A stretch of DNA of 64,000 nucleotides from Rickettsiales bacterium UBA4311 (GTDB lineage: Bacteria > Pseudomonadota > Alphaproteobacteria > Rickettsiales > Deianiraeaceae). Below, piece after piece: positions 37,001-45,447 of the stretch (its first letter is position 1; every line of letters begins with the position of its first letter). The position numbers and the translations under genes are program-made. The DNA lies in assembly GCA_002394665.1 (NCBI GenBank), contig DGUL01000006.1:13895-77894 (forward strand), in the 5' to 3' direction. The notes beneath the pieces were generated by a model, which searched no databases, was not told the origin of the DNA, and saw nothing but the letters and a program-made list of their open reading frames with translations.

Positions 37001-37078
37001 TAAATAAAAAGGTAAATTCTTTAACGATTTTGGAGCAAATTTTAATTTTTTTCTCTCTTTTTTACCCACAAAATTCAA
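34070..37078 (-). CDS. AsmA/YhdP-like envelope protein (DUF3971-type)
   Basis: 1002 residues. A positively charged N-terminus is followed by a long hydrophobic segment (about residues 26-56), and the remainder is a periplasmic region of repeated amphipathic beta strands, as in AsmA-family proteins that move phospholipids between membranes. The C-terminus has GGIEILDTKISGNWFDIIG and LEGKLKPYLPSDRF, matching the usual C-terminal pattern. Assignment is by architecture more than by exact motif. It is the first gene of the envelope block. Confidence 0.7.
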   Translation of the reverse strand: MNFVGKKERKKLKFAPKSLKNLPFYLRFFVIFGFFFALFILFLVVAVLIFFGITLFKEKIEIKGDVFAKYKDAFSLEKFNCFGFNNVVVHKSKESFFYSDVIVSEFDLKDEYFDLEVKKIDFQIAPLEIFSSHIVKSLRPIRDLSLNIDLENLVAENKKEKARRHKSIKKSSDYFNEFKSYANTFGRYFTNFVLKYSSIIENKIVFENAKIVLNFVRGTAENSKTEFNILDSKTLFLKKKEINALGKKFSELSEYSKQVSRKQKNRLSEVTKNGFFLLNQDGFKVLSSKTNFIFGEKKVGLEMLCRVEFQNKISCVVYADNLPINFFGSYFEEYFKNLGLQNLVSGSNAVDAKLFFKIDNGNIKNLRLKASLNTPEGLDIGDFNSSVERIGLFLEFEDRFNNVISSEMLLNNKDGSSIRFNLGDFSVKRDNSSFVIKTQFNDVELSNLLRLKLRNTEKEGLQIPIQGKINGALSFVFKNGTLQGSFNELSNLSLSNFSIKLYGVKLDFSRINFNISLVGHNVMISSKKSNENGSFNIEYRLSDNIIKLHFENFKIDKDGFRDFRNLITGEQMSFLLEDFDYSFLMDGAIYLPIYNGSPRLMSVSSDLRVLLSEEEVFKKNNDNIVINIKKAEEQKNCNVVVDFANTKMQSSLYKFLKSRKDKSVILMDFLFDDKNNIGLKGVWKFNDKNICDFSALGKESVIKVNIDGERFNVNINVGEGRDIIKISGENTHIDKVFAKSLVFLVKELADYFATDEDIIVEVDVQKAKLDDIVVEKIFANLRVNSNKIFGDCLISLEDGDVIYYSNNNEGLKFYSGNFAQILHVLGIAEELDVLRIEASGKVGRKVLNIKSNNDEASIGEDGEANNFGKLAIDMKYKGANLFQTTRPNSIYSDKLRFVDGGIEILDTKISGNWFDIIGDLNVNFDGSMKLEGKLKPYLPSDRFKQFFVSRKEMTKGDGYKFLKQGKDMDEFNRSFFVNDIDFSADKNGNVKNSFTSWVMDNG

Positions 37079-37144
37079 AAAAAATCAAAAACAAATTATA
37101 TTTGTTGCAATTAAAAATAACATATTATTTTCAAGTGCTGTTTT

Positions 37145-37831
37145 ATGGAAGCTATTTCGGAAGAAAATAAGGATAAAATTGTAAAAAACCTGTCGTTATT
37201 TTTTAGCATTATAGCTTTAATTTTATCGTTAATATCCGTAGTTGGAGTTAACAAAATACAAAACAGAATTTTAAATAGCGACATCGAGACGAGTATAACC
37301 AATAAAAAAAATGAAGATTTGAAAACTGATGCTACGCAAGAAGTTGAGATTTTACACAGCGATGGAAGCACAGAAAAAGTTCAAGCCAAAAACAGCGAGG
37401 ATAAAATTTCAACGATTATTGAAGAAAAAGTTGAAAAACCAAAAAATAAATCAAAAAAGGACTTTTTAAAAAAAAATAAAAACAATAAGCTTCAAAAGTT
37501 TAATGTTGTAGAAAGAAAAAGAAAAGAAGAAAAAAATAAAGAAACAAAGCAACAGAGTGCTTTATCAAATAGTGCAAAAAATCAAGAAAGAGAAATAAAC
37601 AACAATTTCTATATTCAAATAGGAATATTCAAAAATAATGAATCAGCAAAAAGAAATTGTGATAAAATAAAAAAATCATTGGTCGGAAAAATTTGTAGCA
37701 CAAAGAAAGACAAAGAAAACAGAGTTGCTTCCATAATTCAAGGTTTCAATACAAAAGAAGAGGCTACAAAGTTTGCTAAAAAGCTCGCTGAAAGAGAGAA
37801 TATATCATTTCTGATAAAAAAATCTTTATAA
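37145..37831 (+). CDS. SPOR-domain membrane protein
   Basis: 228 residues: cytoplasmic N-terminus, one membrane segment (about residues 17-36, SLFFSIIALILSLISVVGV), a K/E-rich linker and a C-terminal SPOR domain (NNFYIQIGIFKNNESAKRNC to FNTKEEATKFAKKLAERENI). SPOR domains bind denuded septal peptidoglycan, so a role in division or wall remodelling is likely. It is divergent from the AsmA-like gene and one base before the next gene. Confidence 0.8.
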   Translation: MEAISEENKDKIVKNLSLFFSIIALILSLISVVGVNKIQNRILNSDIETSITNKKNEDLKTDATQEVEILHSDGSTEKVQAKNSEDKISTIIEEKVEKPKNKSKKDFLKKNKNNKLQKFNVVERKRKEEKNKETKQQSALSNSAKNQEREINNNFYIQIGIFKNNESAKRNCDKIKKSLVGKICSTKKDKENRVASIIQGFNTKEEATKFAKKLAERENISFLIKKSL

Positions 37832-37832
37832 A

Positions 37833-38390
37833 ATGGAACAGAAACTTGAAGTGTACGAACAGCTTTCCGAAGAGGACTTGAAAAAATTTACCGAATTATT
37901 TGAAACATTTCAGGATACGATTTTATCAATGATAAGACACGCTGTCCGTGTTTTGCCGAATAATAAAAACAACCCAAATCCAAGCATAAAAGCTTACAGT
38001 GCAATAAAATCCTCATCAGCGGACATAGAATACGAAAAGGTCATAGATATAAAAGATATTTTTTTGCATTGCCTCCTTTCGGAAAAACAACATCTTTTTT
38101 TTAAAAAAAGCCTCAAATGCTTTGTGCTTGACAGCAAAAAAAATATTCGTTTTAACATAAAAAAAACAGAATACGAAAAATTAGACAATCACTCCAAACA
38201 GAACTTCGTCAACGACGTAAAAAAGCTTGAAAAAATAATATACAATATAAACAACAATTTCAACCAACGACTACCAGAAGCAAAACGACAGGGAATGCTG
38301 ATGATTAGTAAAATTAAAAATCTTGATGTCCCAGATAAAGCAAAATATCAAGGCAGAACACAAAGCAAAGAGAAGGGAAGAAGTGTTTAA
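37833..38390 (+). CDS. Unknown helical protein
   Basis: 185 residues without signal peptide or membrane segment. The N-terminus is acidic and helical (LSEEDLKKFTELFETFQDTILSM), and the rest is lysine-rich, with LHCLLSEKQHLFFKKSLKC and a conserved-looking RLPEAKRQGMLMISKIKNL. I do not recognise a family. It follows the SPOR gene with one base between stop and start, so they are likely co-transcribed. Confidence 0.6.
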   Translation: MEQKLEVYEQLSEEDLKKFTELFETFQDTILSMIRHAVRVLPNNKNNPNPSIKAYSAIKSSSADIEYEKVIDIKDIFLHCLLSEKQHLFFKKSLKCFVLDSKKNIRFNIKKTEYEKLDNHSKQNFVNDVKKLEKIIYNINNNFNQRLPEAKRQGMLMISKIKNLDVPDKAKYQGRTQSKEKGRSV

Positions 38391-38441
38391 ATAAAAAAAC
38401 TTGACTATTATGCTAACCATAAGTCGAATTTTTCGAGTTTT

Positions 38442-39125
38442 ATGTCAAAAGTAAAAAACTTTTTCATTGATGTTAAAAACAACTGGAACGAAAGTAAATC
38501 ATCCAAATTAGCAAAGATTTTAAGCTTTGTTTTCGGGCTTCTCTTTGGACTTATAGGAATAATTTTGGTTGCTATATGGAAATATATCTTCTCAAACAAC
38601 GAAGAGGTCAATAAACATTGCATAAAACTTGCAATAATTGGTGCAATCACAAAATTCATAATTTGCTCAAAAATCATTGCTATGCAAATGTTCGGTTGGA
38701 GTTTTCCAATCAATTCGCACAATGAAAAACCAATTTTTCATAAGCCACACCACCATTTCGTAAGAACAATGAACGACTTTGATAGTTTTTTTACACGCAA
38801 TTTTATTGAAATAGACAGAGCCTTTGAAGAAGCTTTTGAGAACCAAGAGCGTATGTTTTCCAACGCAATGAAAGAAATGGAGAATTTTGAAAAAGAAGCA
38901 CAAAAGAATACGAAAAGGACAAAGAAAGTTTCAATAGACAAAGACGGAACAAAAAAAACAATTATAGAAGAACAAAACCCAAGATTTTATAAAAAAGTAG
39001 TTATGAAAGAGAGAGGTTTTGAAAAACAAGATATTGACGAAAAAAAAGCTGATGATAAAACTAAAAAACGCGAAGACAAAAAACAAGAGAAAAGGAAAAA
39101 TAAAAAAGAAGACAGAAGAAAATAA
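38442..39125 (+). CDS. Membrane protein with charged C-terminal tail
   Basis: 227 residues. A long hydrophobic stretch (about residues 25-50, KILSFVFGLLFGLIGIILVAIW) and a second weaker one (residues 62-80) suggest two membrane segments. A histidine-rich motif (HKPHHHF) follows and the last 90 residues are a K/E-rich helix. No family recognised. The stop TAA overlaps the ATG of the HIT gene (ATAATGG), so translation is coupled. Confidence 0.6.
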   Translation: MSKVKNFFIDVKNNWNESKSSKLAKILSFVFGLLFGLIGIILVAIWKYIFSNNEEVNKHCIKLAIIGAITKFIICSKIIAMQMFGWSFPINSHNEKPIFHKPHHHFVRTMNDFDSFFTRNFIEIDRAFEEAFENQERMFSNAMKEMENFEKEAQKNTKRTKKVSIDKDGTKKTIIEEQNPRFYKKVVMKERGFEKQDIDEKKADDKTKKREDKKQEKRKNKKEDRRK

Positions 39126-39457
39126 TGGGTATGTCATATAATAGAGACAATGTTTTTGCGAAAATTTTAAGAGGTGATTTGCCGACAAAGAAAGTTTTTG
39201 AAGACGATGATTTGCTCTGTTTTTATGATCAAAATCCTGTTTCGAGAATTCACGTTTTAATCATTCCAAAAGGTGAATTTGTTGACTATACTGATTTTGT
39301 GAAGAATGCTTCGTCTGACTTTGTTGCTCGTTTTTTTAAAAAAATACCAGAAATTGCAGAAATGCTCGGTGTAAAAGAATACAGGCTTGTTTCAAACTGC
39401 GGAGAGAGTGCAGGTCAGATAATTTTTCATTTCCACATTCATTTAATAGCCAAATAA
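39125..39457 (+). CDS. HIT-family nucleotide hydrolase/transferase
   Basis: 110 residues with the HIT signature H-x-H-x-H (FHFHIHLIAK) at the end, the phosphate loop region NCGESAGQII and RIHVLIIPKGEFVDYTDF. These proteins act on nucleoside phosphoramidates or dinucleotide polyphosphates. The natural start is probably ATG 39131 (MSYNRDNVFAK), which matches the family's opening. It ends short, as usual for the compact HinT class. Confidence 0.9.
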   Translation: MGMSYNRDNVFAKILRGDLPTKKVFEDDDLLCFYDQNPVSRIHVLIIPKGEFVDYTDFVKNASSDFVARFFKKIPEIAEMLGVKEYRLVSNCGESAGQIIFHFHIHLIAK

Positions 39458-39514
39458 CAACCTTTTCGTAATACTTTTATTTGCTTTTAATTTTGATATT
39501 TTTCATATTAAGGT

Positions 39515-40309
39515 GTGAAACAATATTTGGATTTAATGCGTTATGTCTTGGCAAACGGGCACGATAAAGACGACAGGACTGGCACAGGAACTCGTTCAGT
39601 TTTTGGTTATCAAGCGAGGTATAATTTGAATGACGGGTTTCCACTTGTCACAACGAAAAAATGCCATCTCCGTTCAATAATTCACGAGCTTTTATGGTTT
39701 TTAAAGGGTGATACAAATATAAAGTACTTAAAAGACAACAATGTCACCATTTGGGACGAATGGGCTGACGAAAACGGCAATCTTGGCCCCGTCTACGGCA
39801 AACAATGGCGTCATTGGGAATGTCCTGACGGCAGAGTTGTAGACCAAATTTCCAACTTGATAGAGCAGATTAAGAAAAACCCAAATTCACGGCGTTTGAT
39901 TGTTTGTGCTTGGAACCCCGCTGACGTTGATAAAATGGCACTTCCTCCTTGCCATTCATTTTTTCAATTTTACGTCATTGACAACAAATTGAGTTGCCAA
40001 CTTTATCAACGCTCGGCAGACATTTTCTTGGGTGTGCCGTTCAACATCGCATCATATTCACTACTAACAATGATGATAGCACAAGTTTGCGGTCTTGAAC
40101 TTGGAGACTTCGTCCACACAATGGGAGACGCACATATTTACAAAAATCATTTTGAACAATGTGAATTGCAACTTTCCCGCGAGCCTTTCCCATTGCCAAC
40201 GATGAAAATAAATCCAGATGTTAAAAACATTTTTGATTTCAAATTTGAAGATTTTGAATTGCAAAACTATCAATGTCATCCAGCAATAAAAGCACCAGTG
40301 GCGGTATAA
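39515..40309 (+). CDS. thyA: Thymidylate synthase
   Basis: 264 residues, normal. Starts at GTG 39515. Motifs are DRTGTGTRSVFGYQ, LVTTKKCHLRSIIHELLWFL, the catalytic cysteine in ALPPCHSFFQFYV, RSADIFLGVPFNIASYSLL, and IYKNHFEQCELQLSREPFPLP. It methylates dUMP to dTMP using methylene-tetrahydrofolate. No folA (dihydrofolate reductase) lies beside it in this window. AAGG lies just upstream of the start. Confidence 0.98.
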   Translation: MKQYLDLMRYVLANGHDKDDRTGTGTRSVFGYQARYNLNDGFPLVTTKKCHLRSIIHELLWFLKGDTNIKYLKDNNVTIWDEWADENGNLGPVYGKQWRHWECPDGRVVDQISNLIEQIKKNPNSRRLIVCAWNPADVDKMALPPCHSFFQFYVIDNKLSCQLYQRSADIFLGVPFNIASYSLLTMMIAQVCGLELGDFVHTMGDAHIYKNHFEQCELQLSREPFPLPTMKINPDVKNIFDFKFEDFELQNYQCHPAIKAPVAV

Positions 40310-40415
40310 AAAACAGATAAAACAAAACAAAATAAGGTTTAAATAAAAGCAAGAAGCCGTCTAAAATGCCCAAGAAATTATTCAAACCCAACCAACTGAA
40401 ATCTTACGCACCAGA

Positions 40416-41714
40416 CTAGTTCGCAACGACTTCATTGTTATAATAATCAATACTTGATTTTAAAACACCAATTGCCTTCGTGCCCTTGTCTCCTTTTGCG
40501 GTTTCATTTGAAAGCATAATTGAAGAAACGTTTAATTGCAAAGCCGTGGCTATAACATCTAAATCATTTCGCGAAGGAATATCTTGCTTTGTCAAACTTT
40601 CAAGAACATCGGTCGCCAAAATTGAGAACTTTTTATATTTATTGCAAGTATCTATAATCTTCTTTTTTGCATAAGGAACAGCATTTACTGGAATTTCGCT
40701 TGCCAAATCGCCACGTGCAACCATTGCCCCTTTGGCACATTGCATAATATCATCCAAATTGTCTAAACCTTGCTTTGTTTCTATTTTTGCAATAACCCTA
40801 ATATCTTTCATAATTTGCGAAATTTCTTCCTCACTTTTTCCGTTTTCTTGCAGTGCACCTTTGATAATATTTTTAACCTCGTCAATATCATTCTCATCAC
40901 GAACAAAAGAAATTGCATAATCTTTTACACCTTCAACTACCGACATAGCAATATACTTCTTATCATTTTCAGTCAATGTTGGCAAACTCACGGGCTCGCC
41001 AATTAAATTTATATGCATTCTGTCGCCGATCGCAAAAGTTCCATCTTTCGTATTTATTTCAGTAATCACAAGTTCAATCTCCTTTTTTTCTTGATTTATC
41101 TCCTGAACTTTTGCATAAACAACTCTATTTTCAATAGTCAAAATCATATCCTGTTTAACATCATTGATAAATCCTTCATAATTAACACCAATCCTATTGA
41201 CATCCTTTTTTGTATCTTTTCTTGCACCCTTTTTACTACCTTTTAATTCATTCTTTTCTGCACTTTGCGAATTTAAATCAACAACTAACTTATCGCCAAC
41301 TTGTATTTTTATTTCCTCTCCGTCAACTCTTGTCCTAATTTCTGGCCCTTGTGTATCATACATTACTCTCACATTTTGGCATTTCTCGTTCAAAATTTTT
41401 TCATTAACATTAACAATCATATTTTTCAGTTGTTCCTCGCTTTTGATATGTGAACCATTGATGCGGAAAATTGTCGCCCCACTCTCACAGAAAGAAGGAA
41501 TTTTATCCCATCCATCTTTGCCTAATGTTGCAATTATATCAACATTTCTTGCGATTTTCCCATTGACTGGCTCATTTTTTTCCTGTTTTACAACCTCTTT
41601 ATTGTTATTGACATTCAAATATTTTGCTCTTATGCAATCTCTAAACATATAAAGAACCAGTGCCGTCGGCATTAACATTATAATTATAGCAAAAAATCTA
41701 AAAATTGTCTTCAT
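40416..41714 (-). CDS. Membrane-tethered pyruvate-kinase-like protein
   Basis: 432 residues from ATG 41714. A hydrophobic segment (FRFFAIIIMLMPTALVLYM, about residues 5-24 from this start) precedes a pyruvate-kinase-like domain. PK motifs include IIATLGKDGWD, FRINGSH, YDTQGPEIRT, the signature IRVIAKIETKQGLDNLDD, MVARGDLASEIP, ATDVLESL and SNETAKG. The length shows the A/B domains but no C-terminal regulatory domain. Topology is unclear: charges flank the membrane segment on both sides. Classic PKs are cytoplasmic and soluble, so function here is uncertain. Confidence 0.75.
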   Translation of the reverse strand: MKTIFRFFAIIIMLMPTALVLYMFRDCIRAKYLNVNNNKEVVKQEKNEPVNGKIARNVDIIATLGKDGWDKIPSFCESGATIFRINGSHIKSEEQLKNMIVNVNEKILNEKCQNVRVMYDTQGPEIRTRVDGEEIKIQVGDKLVVDLNSQSAEKNELKGSKKGARKDTKKDVNRIGVNYEGFINDVKQDMILTIENRVVYAKVQEINQEKKEIELVITEINTKDGTFAIGDRMHINLIGEPVSLPTLTENDKKYIAMSVVEGVKDYAISFVRDENDIDEVKNIIKGALQENGKSEEEISQIMKDIRVIAKIETKQGLDNLDDIMQCAKGAMVARGDLASEIPVNAVPYAKKKIIDTCNKYKKFSILATDVLESLTKQDIPSRNDLDVIATALQLNVSSIMLSNETAKGDKGTKAIGVLKSSIDYYNNEVVAN

Positions 41715-41801
41715 ACCGAGAAAAAACCTAAAAATTGATCCTATAAAAGTCAAATATTGATTTTTATTAAATTCAAATTCTTTGCTTTTTTGGAAGGAAA
41801 T

Positions 41802-44174
41802 ATGCTTTTCAATCTTGAATGGTTAAAAGAACATTTGGAAACAACAAAAAGCGGAGAGGAAATTTGTAAAAAACTCAATGAAATTGGGCTTGAAGTAGAA
41901 AATGATTTGCCGAATGAAAGCATTTTTGAAAAAATTGTTGTAGCGGAAATCCAAGAATGCGAAGACCACCCGGACAGCGACCATTTGCACGTATGCAAGG
42001 TTTTTGATGGAAAAGAAACATACCAAATTGTCTGCGGAGCCCCAAATGCAAGGAAAGGTATAAAAGTGGCTCTTGCACTTGTTGGTGCTTATATTCCAAA
42101 CGGAGATTTTAAGATTAAAAAATCAAAAATTCGTGGAGTAGATAGTTGCGGGATGATGTGTAGCGAGCGAGAAATGGGAATTAGCAACGAACACGAAGGA
42201 ATTATGGAATTGCCAGCAGAGTGCAAAATTGGAGAACTTTGGGTAAAAGAATACAAAGCACTTGAAAAAATGCCGATAGAAATATCAATCACGCCAAACA
42301 GGGGCGATGCTACAAGTGTCTACGGAATTGCTCGAGATTTGAGTGCTGGCGGTTTTGGAGCATTAAAGAAAATTGAAAAAGCAGAAGTAAAAGAAACATT
42401 GAAAAATAGCCATTCGGTTGAGGTAAAAATTGATAATTGCCGATATTTTTGCCGTGAAATTCAAGGCGTGAATGCCAGTGCGGAGACACCAAAATACATC
42501 TTAAAAAGAAATGCGATGAATGGATGCGGAGACAATGGCGTTATTGTAAATATTTTGAATTACATAATGTTTGAGTACGGGCAACCAATGCATACTTATG
42601 ATGCAGATAAAATTGGCAAAAAAATCATAGTTGATTACGCAAAACACGATACATTTAAGACCCTGAAAGGCGAAGAAATCAGGTTTGATAAAAGTAAAAT
42701 TTTGATGGTTAGCGATGAAAATAACGACCTCTGCGTAGCCGGAATAATGGGCGGAGATGATTGCAAAACCACGGTGGAAACTAAAAACATCTTGCTTGAA
42801 TGTGCTTATTTTCCAACAACACCAATTACGATTGGAGGGCAAGAACTCAAAATTGTAAGTGATGCAAGATTTAGGTATGAACGTGGGATAAACCCAGATT
42901 TGACAGAGGAAATGCTAAACTTGGCAACAAAGATGATAATGGAAGTTTGTGGCGGACAAGCAAGCAATATCGCTGTTGATGGCAAACTTGCGGACAATAA
43001 AATTATAAATTATCCTCTTGCATTGACGAAAAAACTCACCGGAATTGAAATTTCAACGGAAAGAACCATTGAGATTTTACAGGCATTGCAGTTTGAAATT
43101 TTGGAAAAAAACAATGATTTATTAAAAATAAAAGTCCCTCGTTTTAGACACGATGTTGAAATAAAAGAAGACATTGCCGAAGAGTTAGCAAGAATTGAAG
43201 GATATGATAAAATACCAGAACAACCATATTCACTTGCGAAATTTGCAAAAAATGCTTTTGAAAATGGACTAAAAGCAAAAAAGTATCTCGCATCAGCAGG
43301 CTTGCAAGAGAGCATTTCTTTGGCATTTTGCGATGAAAAAAAGGCAGAATTATTTGCAGAAATAAACGGAGATTTAAAACTTGCAAATCCAATTTCAAGT
43401 GATTTGAACTATATGCGTCCAAGTTTGCTGGTTTCTTTGTTGCAAGCAGTGAAAAATAATGAAAGTAATATACTCGAAAATCAACTTGCTTTGTTTGAGG
43501 AGGGTGCGATTTTCAAAGGCACGAGCAAAGAGGAGCAAATAAAATCAATCGCGGGCGTATATTGCGGAAAAGCAAACAAAACAGACCATTTCAAAGAAAG
43601 CAGAGATTTTGACATTTTTGATGCAAAAAAAGATTTATACGGCTTGCTGGAAAACGTGTATGGCGTCAATGTTAAAAGCCTAAAACTTGAAAAAAGCAGT
43701 AAAAAATACGTGCATCCAACGAGGAGTTTTGATGTTAAAATTAGAAACAAAGATGGCGAACAAACCATTGCGGTATTCGGCGAAATCAGCCCAGTTGTAT
43801 TGAAAGATTTTGAAATTAAAAATCCAGTTTGCTTTTTTGAATTATTTGCAAATGGTCTTTCAATCGCAAAACCAAAAAGCCAAAGATATAAAGAAAGCAC
43901 AATTCAACCGATAGTTCGCGACATTGCTTTTGTAGTTGATGCCAAGACAAACGCGAGCGAATTGCTGTCCGCATACAAAGACGATATAATAAAAGATATA
44001 ATTGTAGTTGATGTCTACCAAATGCCGATTGTTGATAACAAATCTATCGCTTTACGCTATATTTTTGAGCCAAAAGATGAGGCAATTACAACGGAGCAAA
44101 TCAACGAATTGATGAATAAAATCATACAAGCAGTTGAGGCAAAAACAGGAGGAAAAGTAAGAGATGGAAAATAA
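41802..44174 (+). CDS. pheT: Phenylalanine--tRNA ligase beta subunit
   Basis: 790 residues from ATG 41802, preceded by GGAAGGA, one of the few clear Shine-Dalgarno sequences here. Domains in order: N-terminal anticodon-like fold (MLFNLEWLKEHLETT), tRNA-binding OB domain (ECEDHPDSDHLHVCKV), B3/B4 editing region (ITPNRGDATSVYGIARDL, NYIMFEYGQPMHTYDADKI), B5 (RFRHDVEIKEDIAEELARIEGYDKIP) and the C-terminal ferredoxin-like anticodon domain. An in-frame start at 41757 would add 15 residues not in the family. pheS is not in an operon with it. Confidence 0.96.
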   Translation: MLFNLEWLKEHLETTKSGEEICKKLNEIGLEVENDLPNESIFEKIVVAEIQECEDHPDSDHLHVCKVFDGKETYQIVCGAPNARKGIKVALALVGAYIPNGDFKIKKSKIRGVDSCGMMCSEREMGISNEHEGIMELPAECKIGELWVKEYKALEKMPIEISITPNRGDATSVYGIARDLSAGGFGALKKIEKAEVKETLKNSHSVEVKIDNCRYFCREIQGVNASAETPKYILKRNAMNGCGDNGVIVNILNYIMFEYGQPMHTYDADKIGKKIIVDYAKHDTFKTLKGEEIRFDKSKILMVSDENNDLCVAGIMGGDDCKTTVETKNILLECAYFPTTPITIGGQELKIVSDARFRYERGINPDLTEEMLNLATKMIMEVCGGQASNIAVDGKLADNKIINYPLALTKKLTGIEISTERTIEILQALQFEILEKNNDLLKIKVPRFRHDVEIKEDIAEELARIEGYDKIPEQPYSLAKFAKNAFENGLKAKKYLASAGLQESISLAFCDEKKAELFAEINGDLKLANPISSDLNYMRPSLLVSLLQAVKNNESNILENQLALFEEGAIFKGTSKEEQIKSIAGVYCGKANKTDHFKESRDFDIFDAKKDLYGLLENVYGVNVKSLKLEKSSKKYVHPTRSFDVKIRNKDGEQTIAVFGEISPVVLKDFEIKNPVCFFELFANGLSIAKPKSQRYKESTIQPIVRDIAFVVDAKTNASELLSAYKDDIIKDIIVVDVYQMPIVDNKSIALRYIFEPKDEAITTEQINELMNKIIQAVEAKTGGKVRDGK

Positions 44175-44276
44175 AAATTCTTACACTTTATAAAGTCACC
44201 AAAATATTGAAACAATTGCCGTATTATTTTAGTAGCTAAGTTTTAATAACGATTTTAAAAGTTGCAGAGCATTACT

Positions 44277-45446
44277 TTAATATGCGTCATAATACCTGTT
44301 TATATTAGTAATAACTTTTGGATATCCACCATTTAAATAACCCGGAACTTTTACTTCATCTACAAAAGACATATCTTTTTTTACCCATTTAATCGCACCA
44401 TTGCCAATGAAAAAACAAACTTTCTCATTATTTGAATTCACGAAAAAGCCAAATCCTTGATTATTGTGAAAAATATAGCTATTCAAACCGGTTTGAATTT
44501 GCCACAAAGGCTGACCACTTTTGAAATCAAATCCCATTACACTTGACTTGATTCCTCCGGCAACAAGAACATCTTTAAACAAAATTGGCGGAAAATCTAT
44601 ATCATTTATATCAATAATATTCGTGCTGTCTTTTGAATTTACAATCTTGTTTTGCCAGATAAGTCCACCATTTTTATCAAAAACTGCAACATATCCATTG
44701 GCAAAACCCGCAACAATTTTGCCTTGATAGATTGAAACCGGCGGAATTTGTGCGGAAATCACGGAAGTCCTATTCTCACTTTCATACTTCCAAGACAACT
44801 CGCCATTTTGTTTATTGATTGCGAATAGTTCGTCGCTTGCAGAAATCAAAAACAAATTTTCATCGTTCAACGAAGGAGAAGCTCCAAACACGGCATCAAA
44901 TCGCTTTTTCCAAACTATTTTTTTGCTTTTTACATCAAAAGCTAAAACAAAACCATTATTTGCAACGATGTATAAAATCTCGCCCTCTAATCTTGCTTGT
45001 AAAAAATCCAAATTCTTCCTTTCTCCAAAATCCAAAAGTTTCTCGCTCCAAAGTTCTTTTACAGCACCATTGTCCAAAAGCTTAAAAGCTACAAGCTTGC
45101 TGTTATTTTTTATATCATAAACTACACCATCGCAAATTATTGGATGTAAGTAAAAATCATATTTCCCGCTACGAGAAAAATGTTTTTTATAATCACTGGC
45201 TTTAATCTGCGGATAACTTTCCATTGACAAGCCCGCATTTTGATAATCAAAATCGGTCGTCAACATACAAGTGCCCTCAATGGTAGATGGACTTTCAACA
45301 TTATACCCAACCAATGCCGGCTCAACTTGTAAATCATTTGAATTTCCAAAAATAACCTCCCCATCGTTTTTTGTGTATTTCTTGCCAGAACAAGATGCTA
45401 TAACAAAAAATAACAATAATATTAAAAGATTATACAAAACTTTCAT
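44277..45446 (-). CDS. bamB: Outer-membrane assembly lipoprotein BamB
   Basis: 389 residues from ATG 45446. Signal peptide with lipobox VIASCSG, then a PQQ-type eight-bladed beta-propeller seen in repeats such as FVLAFDVKSKKIVWKKRF, ELFAINKQNGELSWKY, YVAVFDKNGGLIWQ, VMGFDFKSGQPLWQ. BamB is a scaffold for outer-membrane protein insertion by BamA. Start chosen 1 base after the pheS stop; four upstream residues (MRCS) overlap pheS. Confidence 0.85.
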   Translation of the reverse strand: MKVLYNLLILLLFFVIASCSGKKYTKNDGEVIFGNSNDLQVEPALVGYNVESPSTIEGTCMLTTDFDYQNAGLSMESYPQIKASDYKKHFSRSGKYDFYLHPIICDGVVYDIKNNSKLVAFKLLDNGAVKELWSEKLLDFGERKNLDFLQARLEGEILYIVANNGFVLAFDVKSKKIVWKKRFDAVFGASPSLNDENLFLISASDELFAINKQNGELSWKYESENRTSVISAQIPPVSIYQGKIVAGFANGYVAVFDKNGGLIWQNKIVNSKDSTNIIDINDIDFPPILFKDVLVAGGIKSSVMGFDFKSGQPLWQIQTGLNSYIFHNNQGFGFFVNSNNEKVCFFIGNGAIKWVKKDMSFVDEVKVPGYLNGGYPKVITNINRYYDAY

Positions 45447-45447
45447 A

